NCBI GenBank assembly: GCA_008828725.1
Contig: MEHQ01003762.1
Span: forward strand, 1,190,331 to 1,254,330
DNA length: 64,000 nucleotides
Direction: 5' to 3'
Source of the DNA: Saccharina japonica
Taxonomy: Eukaryota > Sar > Phaeophyceae > Laminariales > Laminariaceae
In this document: piece by piece, positions 22,301 through 30,720 of the stretch
Layout: the number at the start of each line of letters is the position of its first letter
Position numbering within the stretch: position 1 is the first letter of the stretch
Translations under genes and position numbers: made by a program
Notes under the pieces: model-generated
What the model was told of the DNA's origin: nothing
What the model saw: only the letters and a program-made list of their open reading frames with translations
Database searches by the model: none

Positions 22301-23192
22301 GCCGAATTATGTGCCCTCGAAATTTCAACTAGTCCCGATCTCAGCAGCATGCCGAACTCGGTGCCTATACGTTCTATGAGAACGTGTGAACGGCCACTCT
22401 CCAGATGATCACAAACCCATGAAGTTTCACTTTTTTGACGAAACATTCTATCTCAGCTGAAGGAGGGATACATCGAAGGTCTAACTGCAGCGTGTCAATA
22501 TCGAGCAACGAAATCACCGCAAAAATGGTCTAGTAATTCGACTCAACTGCAAACACGGGCATGAGGGTTGGATAATATTATGCGTGACTTACGAAATTCA
22601 ATGTCGCTACAGTAGTTTGTACCGGTTGCCCCGATGGACTAGCGGTCTGACCTCTTGACACTGCAAAGGTTAGTTGCGTGAGTTCGAACCACAACAAGCG
22701 CCATATCGCGTTGGCAAGAAGACACCTTCCTATCAGCTCGTGTTTGAATGGTCCGACGAGCATCGGAGGGGGACTAGTATGCCGAACTCTTCTCGCTATC
22801 GAATGGATGACGCGCACTGTGTTTGGGGAGAAATTTGGGCCGGGGGTTGCCTGCTATGATACCCCGTGTTTGTCGTTCGAGAGGGAGGCAGCTAGACATA
22901 GACGTGGAACATATTTTATGCCATTGAACGAAACAAAACCATAAAGCTAACTTTCTTTACGATGTCATCGAAATGACCTACACTACGTACGGAAGACACA
23001 ATAGTATAGTAGATGTTACGTTACCTGCCAACTCCAGAGAATGTCTCCATCGGAATCCACCTTGAAAGCGGCCCAGTCATACCCTCCAGCATTCGTACCG
23101 CTCCAGTCTCCCCGCGTGATGCCTACAAACACGTACGAGCCGTTCGATCCGACCACAGCACCACCAAGGTGATCGTCCTCAGATGTTCCATT
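1057..23192 (-). CDS. Gene A: beta-propeller receptor-like kinase with MLKL-like bundle (12 exons found, 5' incomplete)
   Basis: I joined exons at 23025-23192, 20954-21097, 19453-19620, 18771-18938, 16620-16787, 15143-15310, 13388-14359, 12273-12422, 9612-9794, 4401-4802, 3205-3321 and 1057-1320. Every junction is GT-AG and phase 0, giving about 1023 residues without an N terminus. The order is seven SBBP-type blades (residues ~1-385), a Pro/Thr-rich stalk, a transmembrane helix (~410-434), an acidic/Ser-rich linker, a predicted helical bundle (~581-702) and a kinase (~737-1023). The kinase has GKGGFG, a beta3 Lys, an alphaC Glu, HGDLKSPN, DFG and APE. Expected role: a type I plasma-membrane receptor with an extracellular ligand-binding propeller and cytoplasmic phosphorylation of Ser/Thr. 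Beta-propeller receptor kinases are, from memory, known in brown algae; the ligand is unknown. The signal peptide and start codon lie upstream and were not found. Short-read exon prediction could split this gene because introns reach 4.8 kb. Confidence 0.82.
1321..3204 (-). other. Gene A intron (exons 11-12)
   Basis: AT-rich in part, with a short CATAA repeat near 2734-2750. No mobile element recognised. Confidence 0.7.
3205..3321 (-). CDS. Gene A exon 11: kinase DFG and activation loop
   Basis: A 39-codon exon, bounded by a TTTCGCAG acceptor and a GTAACA donor, that no long ORF reveals. It begins IADFG, runs through a Thr/Ser-rich activation segment and ends in WAAPE. The DFG Asp (Mg binding) and the APE Glu are present. 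Phase 0 on both sides fits the exons before and after exactly. Confidence 0.9.
4401..4802 (-). CDS. Gene A exon 10: kinase alphaC to catalytic loop
   Basis: Encodes 134 residues between a CTCTAG acceptor and a GTACAG donor. It carries the alphaC Glu (RELQAM), the hinge (VMELLPGGDL), helix E and the catalytic loop VHGDLKSPNVLF. The usual HRD is HGD, so this is a non-RD kinase that keeps the catalytic Asp, Lys and Asn. About 41 residues lie between the beta3 Lys and the alphaC Glu, roughly twice the usual number, so the beta3-alphaC loop is extended. Confidence 0.9.
5069..9230 (-). mobile_element. Non-LTR retrotransposon (LINE) with intact ORF and poly(C) tail
   Basis: A LINE lies in the sense direction inside the gene A intron between exons 9 and 10. 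Its 3' end on the minus strand is ...ATGAGTACG followed by 13 C residues (5069-5081 on the plus strand). The single long ORF is unbroken. The 5' boundary is not certain: the ORF opens after a stop near 9219 without an ATG. A poly-C run at 9535-9542 (minus strand) could mark the 5' junction, in which case there is a ~300-bp leader. I found no target-site duplication apart from C runs. Confidence 0.9.
5087..9166 (-). CDS. LINE ORF: endonuclease-reverse transcriptase with C-terminal zinc knuckle
   Basis: About 1359 residues with no stop or frameshift. Residues ~1-95 are a compact alpha/beta-looking segment, perhaps RNA-binding; ~100-165 are Lys/Asn/Gly-rich. An APE-type endonuclease starts at ~167 (LRIGSWNVCG, then QESW ~202, GDFNSRIG ~319 and TTDH ~409). 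The reverse transcriptase spans ~675-930: NYRGITLLS, GQAGFRPNRSC, DVQKAYD ~817 and the FADD active site ~915. Near the C terminus is a C-x-C-x7-H-x4-C knuckle (CPCGKAIESRVHIVGEC). All catalytic motifs are present, so the protein may be functional. The start codon is unclear: the frame begins at GTG here and the first ATG is ~27 codons further in, so translation may be non-canonical or the element slightly 5'-truncated. Confidence 0.93.
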   Translation of the reverse strand: MRQGRWSKKDWKGKVLVVLVFGVPSDMTRIEFKRKCDEVGLYCFALGQVEREGEHFRVTLKPKASMEWQRLETEQVSAWVRRLGWRVCIANGIANLRRSPRVNEGKGRQETVTGPKGMGEKHSGVEQKDKTRNGNSQKAQRKEHRSSNEGEKTKNKSRANNETKKKLRIGSWNVCGFATEERKRIEIAEQVSERDLDIVGIQESWEKEGGEIGCTIGEYAWIGKKRKGQNKKNRGAGGVGFLVKEYLCDIIEVIKDTKFDESIWIKIPGERGAKDYFLGNIYMPPESKSTVKDIQKKFGEIAVDVQKYKRQGEVVLVGDFNSRIGKASNPNENIGQYGEVTKNKNGEEMLKFLKNNEMKTLNGRANKPEPEWTRQCIQKGESSVLDFIVVENGSSKETEVHVCAADVGTTDHCLIWTDSQQTRVIKNRRGRKLYRWRIDKLEVKEKREEFQEEMTKNAEHFSDLLESIGTTKNNIERDNAGARIIEGWEKLVKTTASKVIGKKLIICNRAVKWWDDEVKEAIGVRRKAHARYASSKTTSGWEEYGIARNKVKKVVEKKKKGVWKDVVTKTNEDFDGGMKQMWVGIKGILGKQAGEADTGIATLRAQNGKMVSSSKGKREVLVEHYRKLGTPTTNETFDKEFEKDINAWAEANVDASEREDSGSEGLQGEFTREEVKKCVAKLKNRKAAGADQIVNEFMKYGGEGMLTMMVKLYNWIWKNEYAPKRWREGVVVNLFKKGDKADPGNYRGITLLSTVGKTFCKILNDRMGTMMEKEEKISEGQAGFRPNRSCVDHVYTLGKIIQGRKDAGLTTYCFFLDVQKAYDTVWRNGLWKKLWEIGIRGKMWRMMKKMTECARSAVMLDGEISKYVDILQGVAQGCTLSPNLFKVYINDMIVAVEAASQGVTVGEDTVSGLMFADDFVCISETPEGLQKQIEKAIEYTRKWRVTANVKKCAVVVCNEDKESPVTCKWKWGEDELPIVDQYTYLGVEISKDCSWDAHINKIIGKGKAHVGKMEAVLTDSHLDTRIKRCILMNVIVPKLEYAGEVWEGNAKLVKQLETVQMTAAKKVLGCSSTTSNTVLRAELGMYPLKTNRDVRKLKWQYKVKNMPNKRLPAIADKAVWEKVTKGRAGIRWDSVVEKVWKEIGNQKETLAIEKFSGYKTEVKERIERRERLALRKKVEGEEHLEMYGGLREGIGMKRYLHGPMDFAKKLKLRFRVGDLDLPERRRRYTSSREEEEVEAQMCPCGKAIESRVHIVGECERYKEERDVLEEEMRKIDECDMEQFGTLNSSEKTIAILGDRWWPQAAKQEGDKISKRFLCNIWKQRNERPNVGGVSIRSRNGAPSRKGCVVNGQMTKASNK
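9612..9794 (-). CDS. Gene A exon 9: kinase glycine-rich loop and ATP-binding lysine
   Basis: Encodes 61 residues. A basic Leu-rich helix is followed by the P-loop GKGGFGSVY and the strand carrying the ATP-binding lysine, which is the very last codon before the GTGACT donor. The exon sits between two transposons: a Mutator-like element ends its target duplication 49 bp upstream of the acceptor, and the LINE lies just downstream of the donor. Confidence 0.88.
9852..10460. mobile_element. Mutator-like non-autonomous DNA element (MITE), 609 bp
   Basis: The element begins GGGCAGCGGGCAAAAACAGG and ends in the inverted match (reverse complement GGGCAGCGGCCAAAAACAGG). The terminal inverted repeats run about 105-125 bp at roughly 80% identity, and each carries repeated CAAAAACAGGTA words. 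A perfect 9-bp direct duplication, ATTGAAGAA, flanks it at 9843-9851 and 10461-10469. Long inverted repeats with a 9-bp duplication are typical of Mutator-like elements. There is no transposase, so it must be mobilised in trans. It sits in the gene A intron, close to the acceptor of exon 9. Confidence 0.88.
10470..13387 (-). other. Gene A introns around exon 8
   Basis: Contains a short duplicated GTTGCTACCCCTACCG word near 12073-12116 (one copy lacks a base). Minus-strand open segments at 12855-13191 look slightly protein-like but shift frame. Nothing assignable. Confidence 0.5.
12273..12422 (-). CDS. Gene A exon 8: helical brace between bundle and kinase
   Basis: A 50-codon exon, ending at a consensus GTGAGT donor and phase 0 on both sides. 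The product is wholly helical in character: Leu/Ile/Val heptads with KR and EEAEAVVEAA stretches. It follows the bundle encoded by the previous exon and precedes the kinase, where MLKL-type proteins have their brace helices. The acceptor (GATTGAG) is weaker than the donor. Confidence 0.75.
13388..14359 (-). CDS. Gene A exon 7: last propeller blade, stalk, transmembrane helix, four-helix bundle
   Basis: A 324-codon exon from a GAGCAG acceptor to a GTACGT donor. Residues 1-47 form an SBBP blade starting NGSSGVDY. A Pro/Thr-rich stalk follows, then a transmembrane helix at ~82-106 (LNITTMLAVLSCALGLVVIA), followed by a basic stop-transfer (CRRRTRKRG). Residues ~110-250 are a low-complexity Ser/Pro/Glu linker. 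Residues ~253-324 form amphipathic helices (VAQAVLGAAHELA, PGVTELAGLVIVLMN, IKRCRSVLFLLQ) resembling the MLKL N-terminal four-helix bundle. The bundle assignment is by pattern and needs a profile search. The TTAGGG-like run at 14199-14214 encodes the Pro-Asn repeats of the stalk. Confidence 0.85.
14625..15000 (+). repeat. Degenerate minisatellite, ~41-bp unit, eight to nine copies
   Basis: Units resemble GGAGCGACATGAACCAGGCA followed by (T)AGCAAATGA.CC.TT.TG. It lies in a gene A intron, between the sixth and seventh blade exons. Confidence 0.7.
15143..15310 (-). CDS. Gene A exon 6: SBBP beta-propeller blade
   Basis: Exactly 168 bp, phase 0-0, CCCCAG acceptor and GTAATA donor. It shows the blade pattern (N/D/G)GT..D..., hydrophobic strand VVLTG, W-S/D-V--GE-DFAAVKLD and the terminal LWRWQ. 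Confidence 0.9.
16620..16787 (-). CDS. Gene A exon 5: SBBP beta-propeller blade
   Basis: Exactly 168 bp, phase 0-0, with a CGATAG acceptor and a GTAAGC donor. It starts DGTTGFD, contains NWSGVNVGGLDFVACKLD and ends LWRWQ. It has no methionine-initiated ORF and is recognised only by its match to the neighbouring blades. Confidence 0.9.
18771..18938 (-). CDS. Gene A exon 4: SBBP beta-propeller blade
   Basis: Exactly 168 bp, phase 0-0, with a CGGCAG acceptor and a GTATAA donor. It starts EGTGLNE, contains NWSGVNLGEMDFIAVKLD and ends VWRWQ. Confidence 0.9.
19453..19620 (-). CDS. Gene A exon 3: SBBP beta-propeller blade
   Basis: Exactly 168 bp, phase 0-0, with a GGCTAG acceptor and a GTAACG donor. 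It starts DGTESLDF, contains DWNAPNIGESDCAACKLD and ends LWKYQ. Confidence 0.9.
19620..20045 (+). repeat. Degenerate minisatellite, ~45-bp unit
   Basis: The words AGCCAATC, TGCGGAGGAAACGAG and variants recur about every 45 bp through a gene A intron, next to the blade exon 19453-19620. The units are very diverged. Confidence 0.5.
20954..21097 (-). CDS. Gene A exon 2: shortened SBBP beta-propeller blade
   Basis: A 144-bp exon, phase 0-0, with a TGGCAG acceptor and a GTGAGC donor. It starts NGTSKDD and ends LWEWE, but lacks eight codons relative to the other blades in the loop where they read W...N.GE.D. The frame is kept. Confidence 0.87.
22620..22700 (+). other. tRNA-like sequence (SINE head or decayed tRNA)
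   Basis: An A-box-like TGGACTAGCGG and a B-box-like GAGTTCGAACCAC lie at tRNA spacing after GCCCCGA, similar to the SINE head at 49.7 kb. T-arm and anticodon stems do not pair properly, so it is not a good tRNA gene. No tail was recognised. Confidence 0.35.
23025..23192 (-). CDS. Gene A exon 1 (first recognised): SBBP beta-propeller blade
   Basis: Exactly 168 bp, phase 0-0, with a CTTCTCAG acceptor and a GTAACG donor. It starts NGTSEDD, contains DWSGTNAGGYDWAAFKVD and ends LWSWQ. As it starts at an acceptor, further 5' exons must exist at higher coordinates. Confidence 0.88.
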
Positions 23193-25439
23193 CTGAGAAG
23201 CAAACCCGTGTTAAACGCATGTTGCCGGTACAGTAATGTCAGCACCCAGATTGGCCAGCGTATCGTCGCAGGGGAAGGCACTCGGTGTAATACCTGGGGT
23301 ATTGCCTAGCTCATCACATGATGAACTCAAATTGTTATCCCGAAACAGGTCTTCCAATAATATTTTTCGCGTAATCGGACTATTATTTCGGTGGGCTATT
23401 CTAAAACAAGTATCGCAGAAAGATTATCATACCGACCGTGCGTTACAATTTTATCCGAATGGTGCAACTCCTACCGTCGGATGAGTCTTCGATCGGTTCC
23501 AACTACCGGTGTCATCCCCGATCGGCTTGCTTCTGCTCTCTTCACGTGGTAACTCAGACTCGGGGAAAGACGGCAGACTCTTTTATCCGAACCACACCAC
23601 GGCATATGTCTATCTGTTGCTACGCGAGAACGGTTCAGCTCTTTCAGCCCACGTCGACGCGCGTCGAAATACGTCTACGAGCGTCAGACCCTCTCGGCAT
23701 AATATTTTTCGTGAAACCACTATATCCTCACCCCGACATTTGACCTACAGGATCAACGCTGTAAAAAATCAACAGTGTACTGCTGCACTGTTAAAATTTA
23801 ACCAGTGCTGGTACATTTTTCATATTTTCGTTCTTTGTCTTTTGGCTTGCTCTTTTTGAAGGTACATTGAATGACGGTGTGTGTATATTGTGCTTGTCGT
23901 GCCCAGTACGATGGCATGGACATTTCATTGCCTACGCCTCTTACGTACTGCACTGCATTGTGATTAGTGGTACACCCCAAGAACACTAACGTGCTACAGT
24001 AAACGAAGTGCAAGTAACTTCATATGGCTACCCACACATCCACCTATCCCCTCACACACCGTACCAACCCACCCAAACACCCACCACCCACTCAGCCTCT
24101 TCTGTACCAACCCCAAAACCCGCCACCTCCCCAGTACCCCACCGGGTGCTCTACTAACCCCACTCGAAAACAAAACAAACCGCAGATGATATGGTATGTC
24201 GATCCACAATCATGATATCCATAGTCGAGCACCTCTGCCACTGTCCCAGCATATGACGGGTCGCGAAAAAATTTCAACCCCGGGAGGGAAAATTTCGACG
24301 CTCTCGGCTCGCCGAGTTTGGGGATGTCACCCTTTTTTGCGCCGGGGATACTGATCAACGACGTGTATTGGGGGCGTGGGGCGGTCGCGCGGCCGTGGGA
24401 AGTAGAGTGAGGCCCGTGAGAAGTAAGGACGCTACGCACGCCACGCTACGCATGTCACGGACGAATGCACGCCCCGTTGATAACAAAGACGGTTTATACA
24501 TATCTTGTCACTGGGTGCGCTGTTGGTGGGGTGTGGGCTATACGTGAGTCTCACGTATCCCTGATGATAATAACCATGCACGGTAGAGAGGGGTGTGGCT
24601 ACAAGGGAATGCGATATTGAGGGGATGTCCTAGCGTTCTCAATGCTTGCTCGGAAGTGTGAACACACCGCCGTAAGACTGCAGGGTGTGTGCTAGCGGTA
24701 TCATTGATTGATAGGGAGTGTGAACAGACCACCGCAATATTGCAGGGGGTGTACGTATGTAAACAGTGATTTGTGTGAACACATGGGAGGCTTTAATACG
24801 AAAGCACATTATGTTTCCATTATCACGTCATGCCGGTGATGGCAACGCGCACCGTTTAAACCCCAGGATGACAGGAACAATTCCCCGCCTTGGGTGCGAT
24901 AACGTGAAAACATTTTGTCCCGCTGGTAATTGCCTGTTACGAGTTGGATAAGGGACCCTTCTTTCAAGCCAACACCCAACCAAACAATATCGTACAGAAA
25001 ACACCGTGACAGTGCGCGCTTATTGTTTCAAGACGCGCTGGAAATCGGTAGCACAAGTGTTAAACAAAAACAACTGAAAATAAGGAGGAGATTAAGAGAG
25101 AACGAACGAGGAAAGGAACAATACGCGCAAAGGGATATTGCTGGTACTGCCTGTCGGTACTGCGGGTGCCGGTAGCAGCATCACCCGAGGACGTTTCAAA
25201 TCTAACCATTGTCAACCCTGCACAAAAGTGCCGATATCGCATGACACCTACGAAAGTCTGCCAATACCACAAGCGAGTTATCAAACGACTTTTGAGATTG
25301 ATGCTCCACCTATCCTCCAAAAACGGCACTTGTACTCTAAGTAGTGCCATCGCCCATAGGCTCCAACACACCATATATCCTATATCGATCGTATCACGGC
25401 AAGGCGTACTTGATAACGCGCACCATGACGTTATATATC
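23193..25439. other. Upstream of first recognised blade exon
   Basis: Contains A/C-rich low complexity at 24020-24180 and a ~63-bp partial tandem duplication near 24655-24750 (GTGTGAACA.ACC.CCG). No exon recognised. Confidence 0.5.
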
Positions 25440-26376
25440 ACAATGATGGTGGTGCAGGTATGCGAAGGATCTCTCTGACTTCAACAACTACAGACGGATT
25501 TCGCTTGTTGCTCATGCAGGCAAAGTGGTCTTGAAAATTAGCCCCGTCCCGCCTTAGCAACTACTGCGAGGGGCAGGGCATACTCCACGAGGCACAGTGC
25601 CGCTTTTGTCCAGGAAGATCAACACTGGACACGACGTGCGTCATGCGACGATGGAAAAAGGTCGGACCAGAGACAGAAAACTTCATGCATGTGCTTCTTC
25701 GACCTGCAGAGAACGTACTTCTCTGTCGACCGAGAGCTGCTGTGGCAAGTACTCACACGCTTCGGCGTACCAGCCACTTTGCGTGCAGCACTTCACCAGT
25801 TGCACGACGACATGCGGGCTTGCGTGCGTACAGATGATGGCTAGCACCAAGGACGGTTTGATGTCCCGCAAGGTCTTCGAAAAGGCTGTGTGATGCCGCT
25901 GTTGCTGGTGAGCGCGTGGATCACTGCTACGATACAGGCTGTTGTATTAAATACCGTTCACCTATATTGAATATATAGCAAGGGAGTTGGGCCCACCTCA
26001 ATGAGGAGGTATATGGTCGGAAATACTTTAGGTGCCGTTGACATACCTACCAATGTCAGTGTGGGGCATGCTGTAAACCGATGCCGAGGAATTATGTCTA
26101 AGTCAGCGGGAGAAATTGCCAACATTGTGACTGTCATCCTGGCTGTTTTCAACGAGGCAGGCATCACAACATTGAAAACACAAGGCGGAGACGATGCTGA
26201 TACGAAGACGGGACCACACACCCTTTGCTCCACCGTACGTTATCAACGCCTTTTGGTCAGGGGTGTAGACATAATGCCCGTTTTATTTTACAACGGCGAC
26301 AATATCCTCGAAAACGCTTACGTCTCGCTCAAAATCGAACCACGGACACTGAGCGTACAGGATGTCAACACGGTTT
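25440..26376 (+). pseudogene. Decayed LINE reverse transcriptase, second lineage
   Basis: Three plus-strand frames together carry the order of LINE reverse transcriptase motifs. NNYRRISLVAHAGKVVLK lies near 25480-25540, then a GF.PGRST-type block (25590-25650), then DLQ..YFSVDRELLWQVL in a shifted frame from 25701, HDDMRACVRTDDG, and after a gap MSKSAGEIANIVTVI and an LENAYVSLKIE segment to ~26350. There are at least one frameshift and several stops, and the YADD region is scrambled, so it is dead. It differs clearly from the intact LINE at 5 kb, whose corresponding block is GQAGFRPNRSC. Confidence 0.75.
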
Positions 26377-29300
26377 GATGTGAAGAACACACCACACGCT
26401 GCCTATTGTTTTCCTTCTCTGTACGTTTTATTCGCCCTTTTTATCTCCCCCTCCCAGTCTTACCTTTGACCAGCCCCCCCAAAGCAGAAATAACATTTTC
26501 CACGCTACCTATCGCGTCGCATTTTGCATACACACGCCAGGCGATTTCTGCCGTCGAAGTCAAAATCATGGACCCCACAACGTGATGGGGTTCGAAATTA
26601 ACCCCTCGACCTCAACAGGATAAACACTAGATACCCGGGTTGACTGACCCCTATTAGATGGCGGGGAAAAAACAAAATGCGAATTACTTATTTTTCCTTA
26701 AATATTTACTACAGGAAACGTGGATGTAGTAATAGCGGATGTCACGAAATATCAAAATTCCTCTTGAAGGGCGGGAAGTTGGCGACTGATATGTTTTCTG
26801 GCGCTTAGTGTTTGCGACGACATATCATATTTAGCACATATAGTCCGTCCGTCCGGTCCATGCTACTGACGATTTCAGAAGTCGAGTTATTCCGGATTTC
26901 TATATGTAGAGTACACCAACCCAAGTTTCACGAAGTACCTCTCGACTCTTGACCCTTTTCGAAGCGCACCGTACAGAAACAAATACACCCCTCTTATTTC
27001 AAGTAACCCCCCCCGCCCCCAAACCAGAGCACAGTCCAAGATCCCTTTTTCAGCCGGATAGACATTTCATACTCGTAGCGGAAATTTGTTGTTTTTCTCG
27101 AGGCTAATTAAATGGCGCAACACTTATTGTGAATACTACACACACAACATTACGTAATAAGGAGTTATGTTTTACTACGGCAGTTGGTCGAATGAGGTAC
27201 AGTACATACACATAGTCTCTTCTAAGAGCCATACTACATGTATTCAGGACTACTGCAGATGTCCCTTGTATATGTCCGTTGTCAGAGTTGGTACCAGCTT
27301 ATTACGGTAAATGGTGGGCAAATATGGTGGGGAGAATATGAGCACCACTTATACAACGTTTTTCAATTATCGCGGAGTCGCTTCAAAGGGGCGATCTACG
27401 ATACCTTCTCTGTAGATCATCTCCTTTTCGTGTTGGGATCGGAAACGAATCTATCTGGTTCAGCGGAGTACGCGCAAACGCAACTGTTTGTTTCTCTACC
27501 ATTTGTAACGGAAAGATGAGCAAATGGGCGTGATTCTGAATGACAAATTGCATACCTGGGATGGTACATCTCAATAATAGCAATATTGACACGAAAAAAC
27601 TACGAAAACGCAACGGATTCGAGACGATTGGCACAATTTAGGTGGCAAATGTTTTTCGTTTACATATAAAAACTATCAAGTGTACAGGAAATGGGATTCC
27701 CTATCTCGTCCCCTGCATTTTGTTTCGAAATCATTTCCCGGCCATGTCGTATAATACGTCTCGTCACAGGGTTCATACTGTATTTTTTTCTACAACTCGC
27801 GTTTTCGTTCGCTCGAAATCGCTCGTCGAAAATCGGACAAACGACCTTACGAATTGGAATCATACAGCCTGAAATATCAACACATCGGCTTCAGTGTGAA
27901 AACGCGGCCGTTTGTTCCGCTTGCGGTTTGCCTACACGGTTACGTCATTTTTGTTTTGAGCGGGAAATTCTCAAAATTGCGCGAGAAAAAGTTAGTAGCC
28001 GGGAGTGTACATATTTCATCGGACGGACCATAAGAATGAAGCAACGTTGCAGCTATAGTTTGTTTTACAAGATAAATAACTGCTGTATGACTGCTCGTAC
28101 CGTCGAACAATACTATATTCACATAACACGTACGTATCTGATCTTACTTGTGAAATGGCGTCTTTATGGAAAGTGTTGGTTCGTTGTGTATCAAAACCAA
28201 GCCACGGCGGGTAATACCGCAGTAAATAGAGGTTCGAAATACCATCGCGACCTTGCTACATGTAAACAACAACAAAGTTTATCCACCTCGTGTGCTCGTA
28301 CGAACCAGAGAAACTAAGTACATACACATCAGGCTCGTTTGATTCCGACACTAGAGGGCGCGAGGTCTATTGATAGTTGTCTATTAATAGTTGTCTACTC
28401 CCTTCTTCCCCTCGCTGCCTCGGCAAGGTTGTTGCTTTGGCATGGCCCATAGCGAGGGGGGGGGTCTTTCTAGCGAGCAAGGCTAGACTCACCCTCAAGC
28501 GGACCGATACCTTCTTGCTGCTGCGCACCCGCCGCGAAGCGTGTGCAGCGGTAGAGTTGGGTCGGCACTGGTGCGTCAGGCGCAAAAGTCCAGATGCACG
28601 GGCCGTTTTGGCCGTCGGTGTAGACAGCAATGTCCATCTCACTTTTGTGCGCGGAGGCAGACGCCATCAGAAAGGTGGACGGACACTACGTACACGGCCC
28701 TAGGTATGTTTGCTAGAGGGAGCTGTACTGTCTCAGTAACCTGGCTTCGCCATCAAAGGAGGGAGGAGCGTGTGGCGACGAGCTGGAGCCTCAGGGCAGG
28801 TTGACCCCTTCAGCGCGAGAATTTTATTTTCCAGACCAAGCACCCGAGTGCAACGAGAGAGAAAGCGAGGAGCCGACTGGGAAGGACAGCAACGAGAGCG
28901 TGTACGGACGGAGCGGGTCGAGTGTGGTCGTGCTAGGACTGGCCGAGCGGCACCGGAGCGGCGCACCTGAGCAGCAGCACAGCAGCGCGCCGGCGCAGCA
29001 GCACAGCAGCGCACAGGAGCAGCGATCCGGAGCACGGCGACATCGACCCGTGACGAACGGACGAACATTTTTGTTTTTTTTTTTTGTTGACAAATTCTTC
29101 GTTTTTTCCCTGAATGTTGTTGTTGGGTCGGTGTGGATGACGTCACTGGTTTTGTAGAGAGACGCGGCAGAGATGGCGCGGACACCCCGGGTGCCTTCAT
29201 TGTGTGCCTGATCGTGGAAGACCCCTTCAATGTGGAACGATTCCTAGTCAGTGTCGATGTTTATAATGCTGTGCCTAACACAAACCGTTCAGGATAGATT

Positions 29301-29768
29301 CGGGAATTGTCAATGACTGATGGCTTTGGTTGGCTGTTCTTTTTCACTGTGTGCCCGCGGACTGTCATTCTGGCAGCACTTCAGACAGCAGCTGCGTGCT
29401 CCATCTTGTTCCCACGCCTACCGTGTGTTTTTGTACAGACAGCACTTCAGACAGTAGTTACGCTGTAGTCGGCAAATTCATTGGTAAAGAGTGGGAGGGG
29501 GGGGGGGGGACGATGCTGCTGTAGTCGAATGGAGATTGCGGGCGTGTAGTTCAGTTTTGGACCCGCATAACATGCTGTAGGGATTTTAGGTGTACCTCTT
29601 CGGACTGGTGTATCCTTTCCCTGCTAAGTGTACGTGTTCTTTATGATTCTCTGATGGCTCTAGCACTTTTGTGACCACGGGCCGTGATCTTGCTAGATCA
29701 GACTATAGGGATTAGCAACTGAAACGAGTTTAATGTGAAGAAACAACAACAACAGTAAGACCCCCCCC
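26377..29768. other. Gene-poor stretch
   Basis: Contains C runs at 27007-27020, a GC-rich GCAGCAGCACAGCAGCGC-type low-complexity block at 28960-29040, a T run near 29070, duplicated CAGCACTTCAGACAG words near 29372 and 29440, and a G run near 29498. No gene recognised. Confidence 0.5.
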
Positions 29769-30298
29769 TAAATATTATATATTTATAGGTTGGGTTGGCG
29801 TCGGTTGGCAATGACGCTGTAAAACACGCCACTCGCTGCGTGAGCTAGACAACCAGGGTGCCGTTTTTTTTTGTTATTTTTTTTGGCGGTCACCAAAGCT
29901 GGCGGTCGAGTAGATCATTTGTGCGGGGTGAAGAACCTTTGTTCCGCACAAGGGGAATGGTCGTATCACGTAGTGTTAATATGGTAAGGCGTCCGCGAGG
30001 CAGTTACATAGTAAAACCCATTGCTGTCTCCGGAAGTGGCCACACCAGAAATTAAATTAACTCATTGAAGCTGTCGTCCATATGCAAGTCCGCCTCACAG
30101 AGGCGGTTCTTAGTGGGATGCAGCTCACCCTTCATGTCGACTCGCCCAACTACCTCACGAGCGTTCGCGCTTGGTCTAAGCAATGTCTGCCGCCTGGTTG
30201 GTGAAAACCCAACGCGCTCCGTCCCGGCATTGTAGGGATGCGAGGGTCTATGGTCATATGACTACGGCCGTGCACAACATGAGTACACCCCCCCCCCC
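29769..30298 (+). mobile_element. Poly(C)-tailed SINE-like element, copy 3
   Basis: About 530 bp and roughly 95% identical to copy 4. It begins at TAAATAT..ATATTTATAGG, preceded by a C run, and ends ACAACATGAGTACA followed by about 11 C. The last ~80 bp match the 3' end of the LINE at 5069. It has no long ORF. No tRNA cloverleaf is evident at the 5' end; a weak B-box-like GGCGGTCGAGTAGATC lies ~130 bp in. Confidence 0.88.
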
Positions 30299-30720
30299 AA
30301 CCGGTTGACCACAATAAATCAGGTTTTTCGTCGTGCAGCTGAATTGTTGCATATTATGGACTCACCGTTGTGTATGATTGGTATGTATGTAATGTATGTA
30401 TGTGTAGTGACCCCGAAACTCATTCTTCTGTACCAGATTTTGGTGCAGCAGAGTATGTTGATACATACAGTGGTATTTAGGTATTGCGTCCCAAAGTCAA
30501 CATACTGTTAATTGTACGAGGTTTAACAGTAGTAGTATATTGTATACTGTAATACTGTACGCTTGCTACAGCTAGTAGGGTCGCACCTATTGTGTCCCGA
30601 ATTTATGAGGTTATTAGTATGATACTCTCCATACTATCATACTCAAATGAGAACAACCTCATCACCTACTGTAGGTGTTCAACAGTGAACCACATATACA
30701 TTGGATATGCCAACACATAC

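Larger units (their letters stand above)
15311..22619 (-). other. Gene A introns between blade exons
   Basis: Apart from the exons and the minisatellite listed separately, these introns are unique-looking with no recognised element. Confidence 0.5.
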
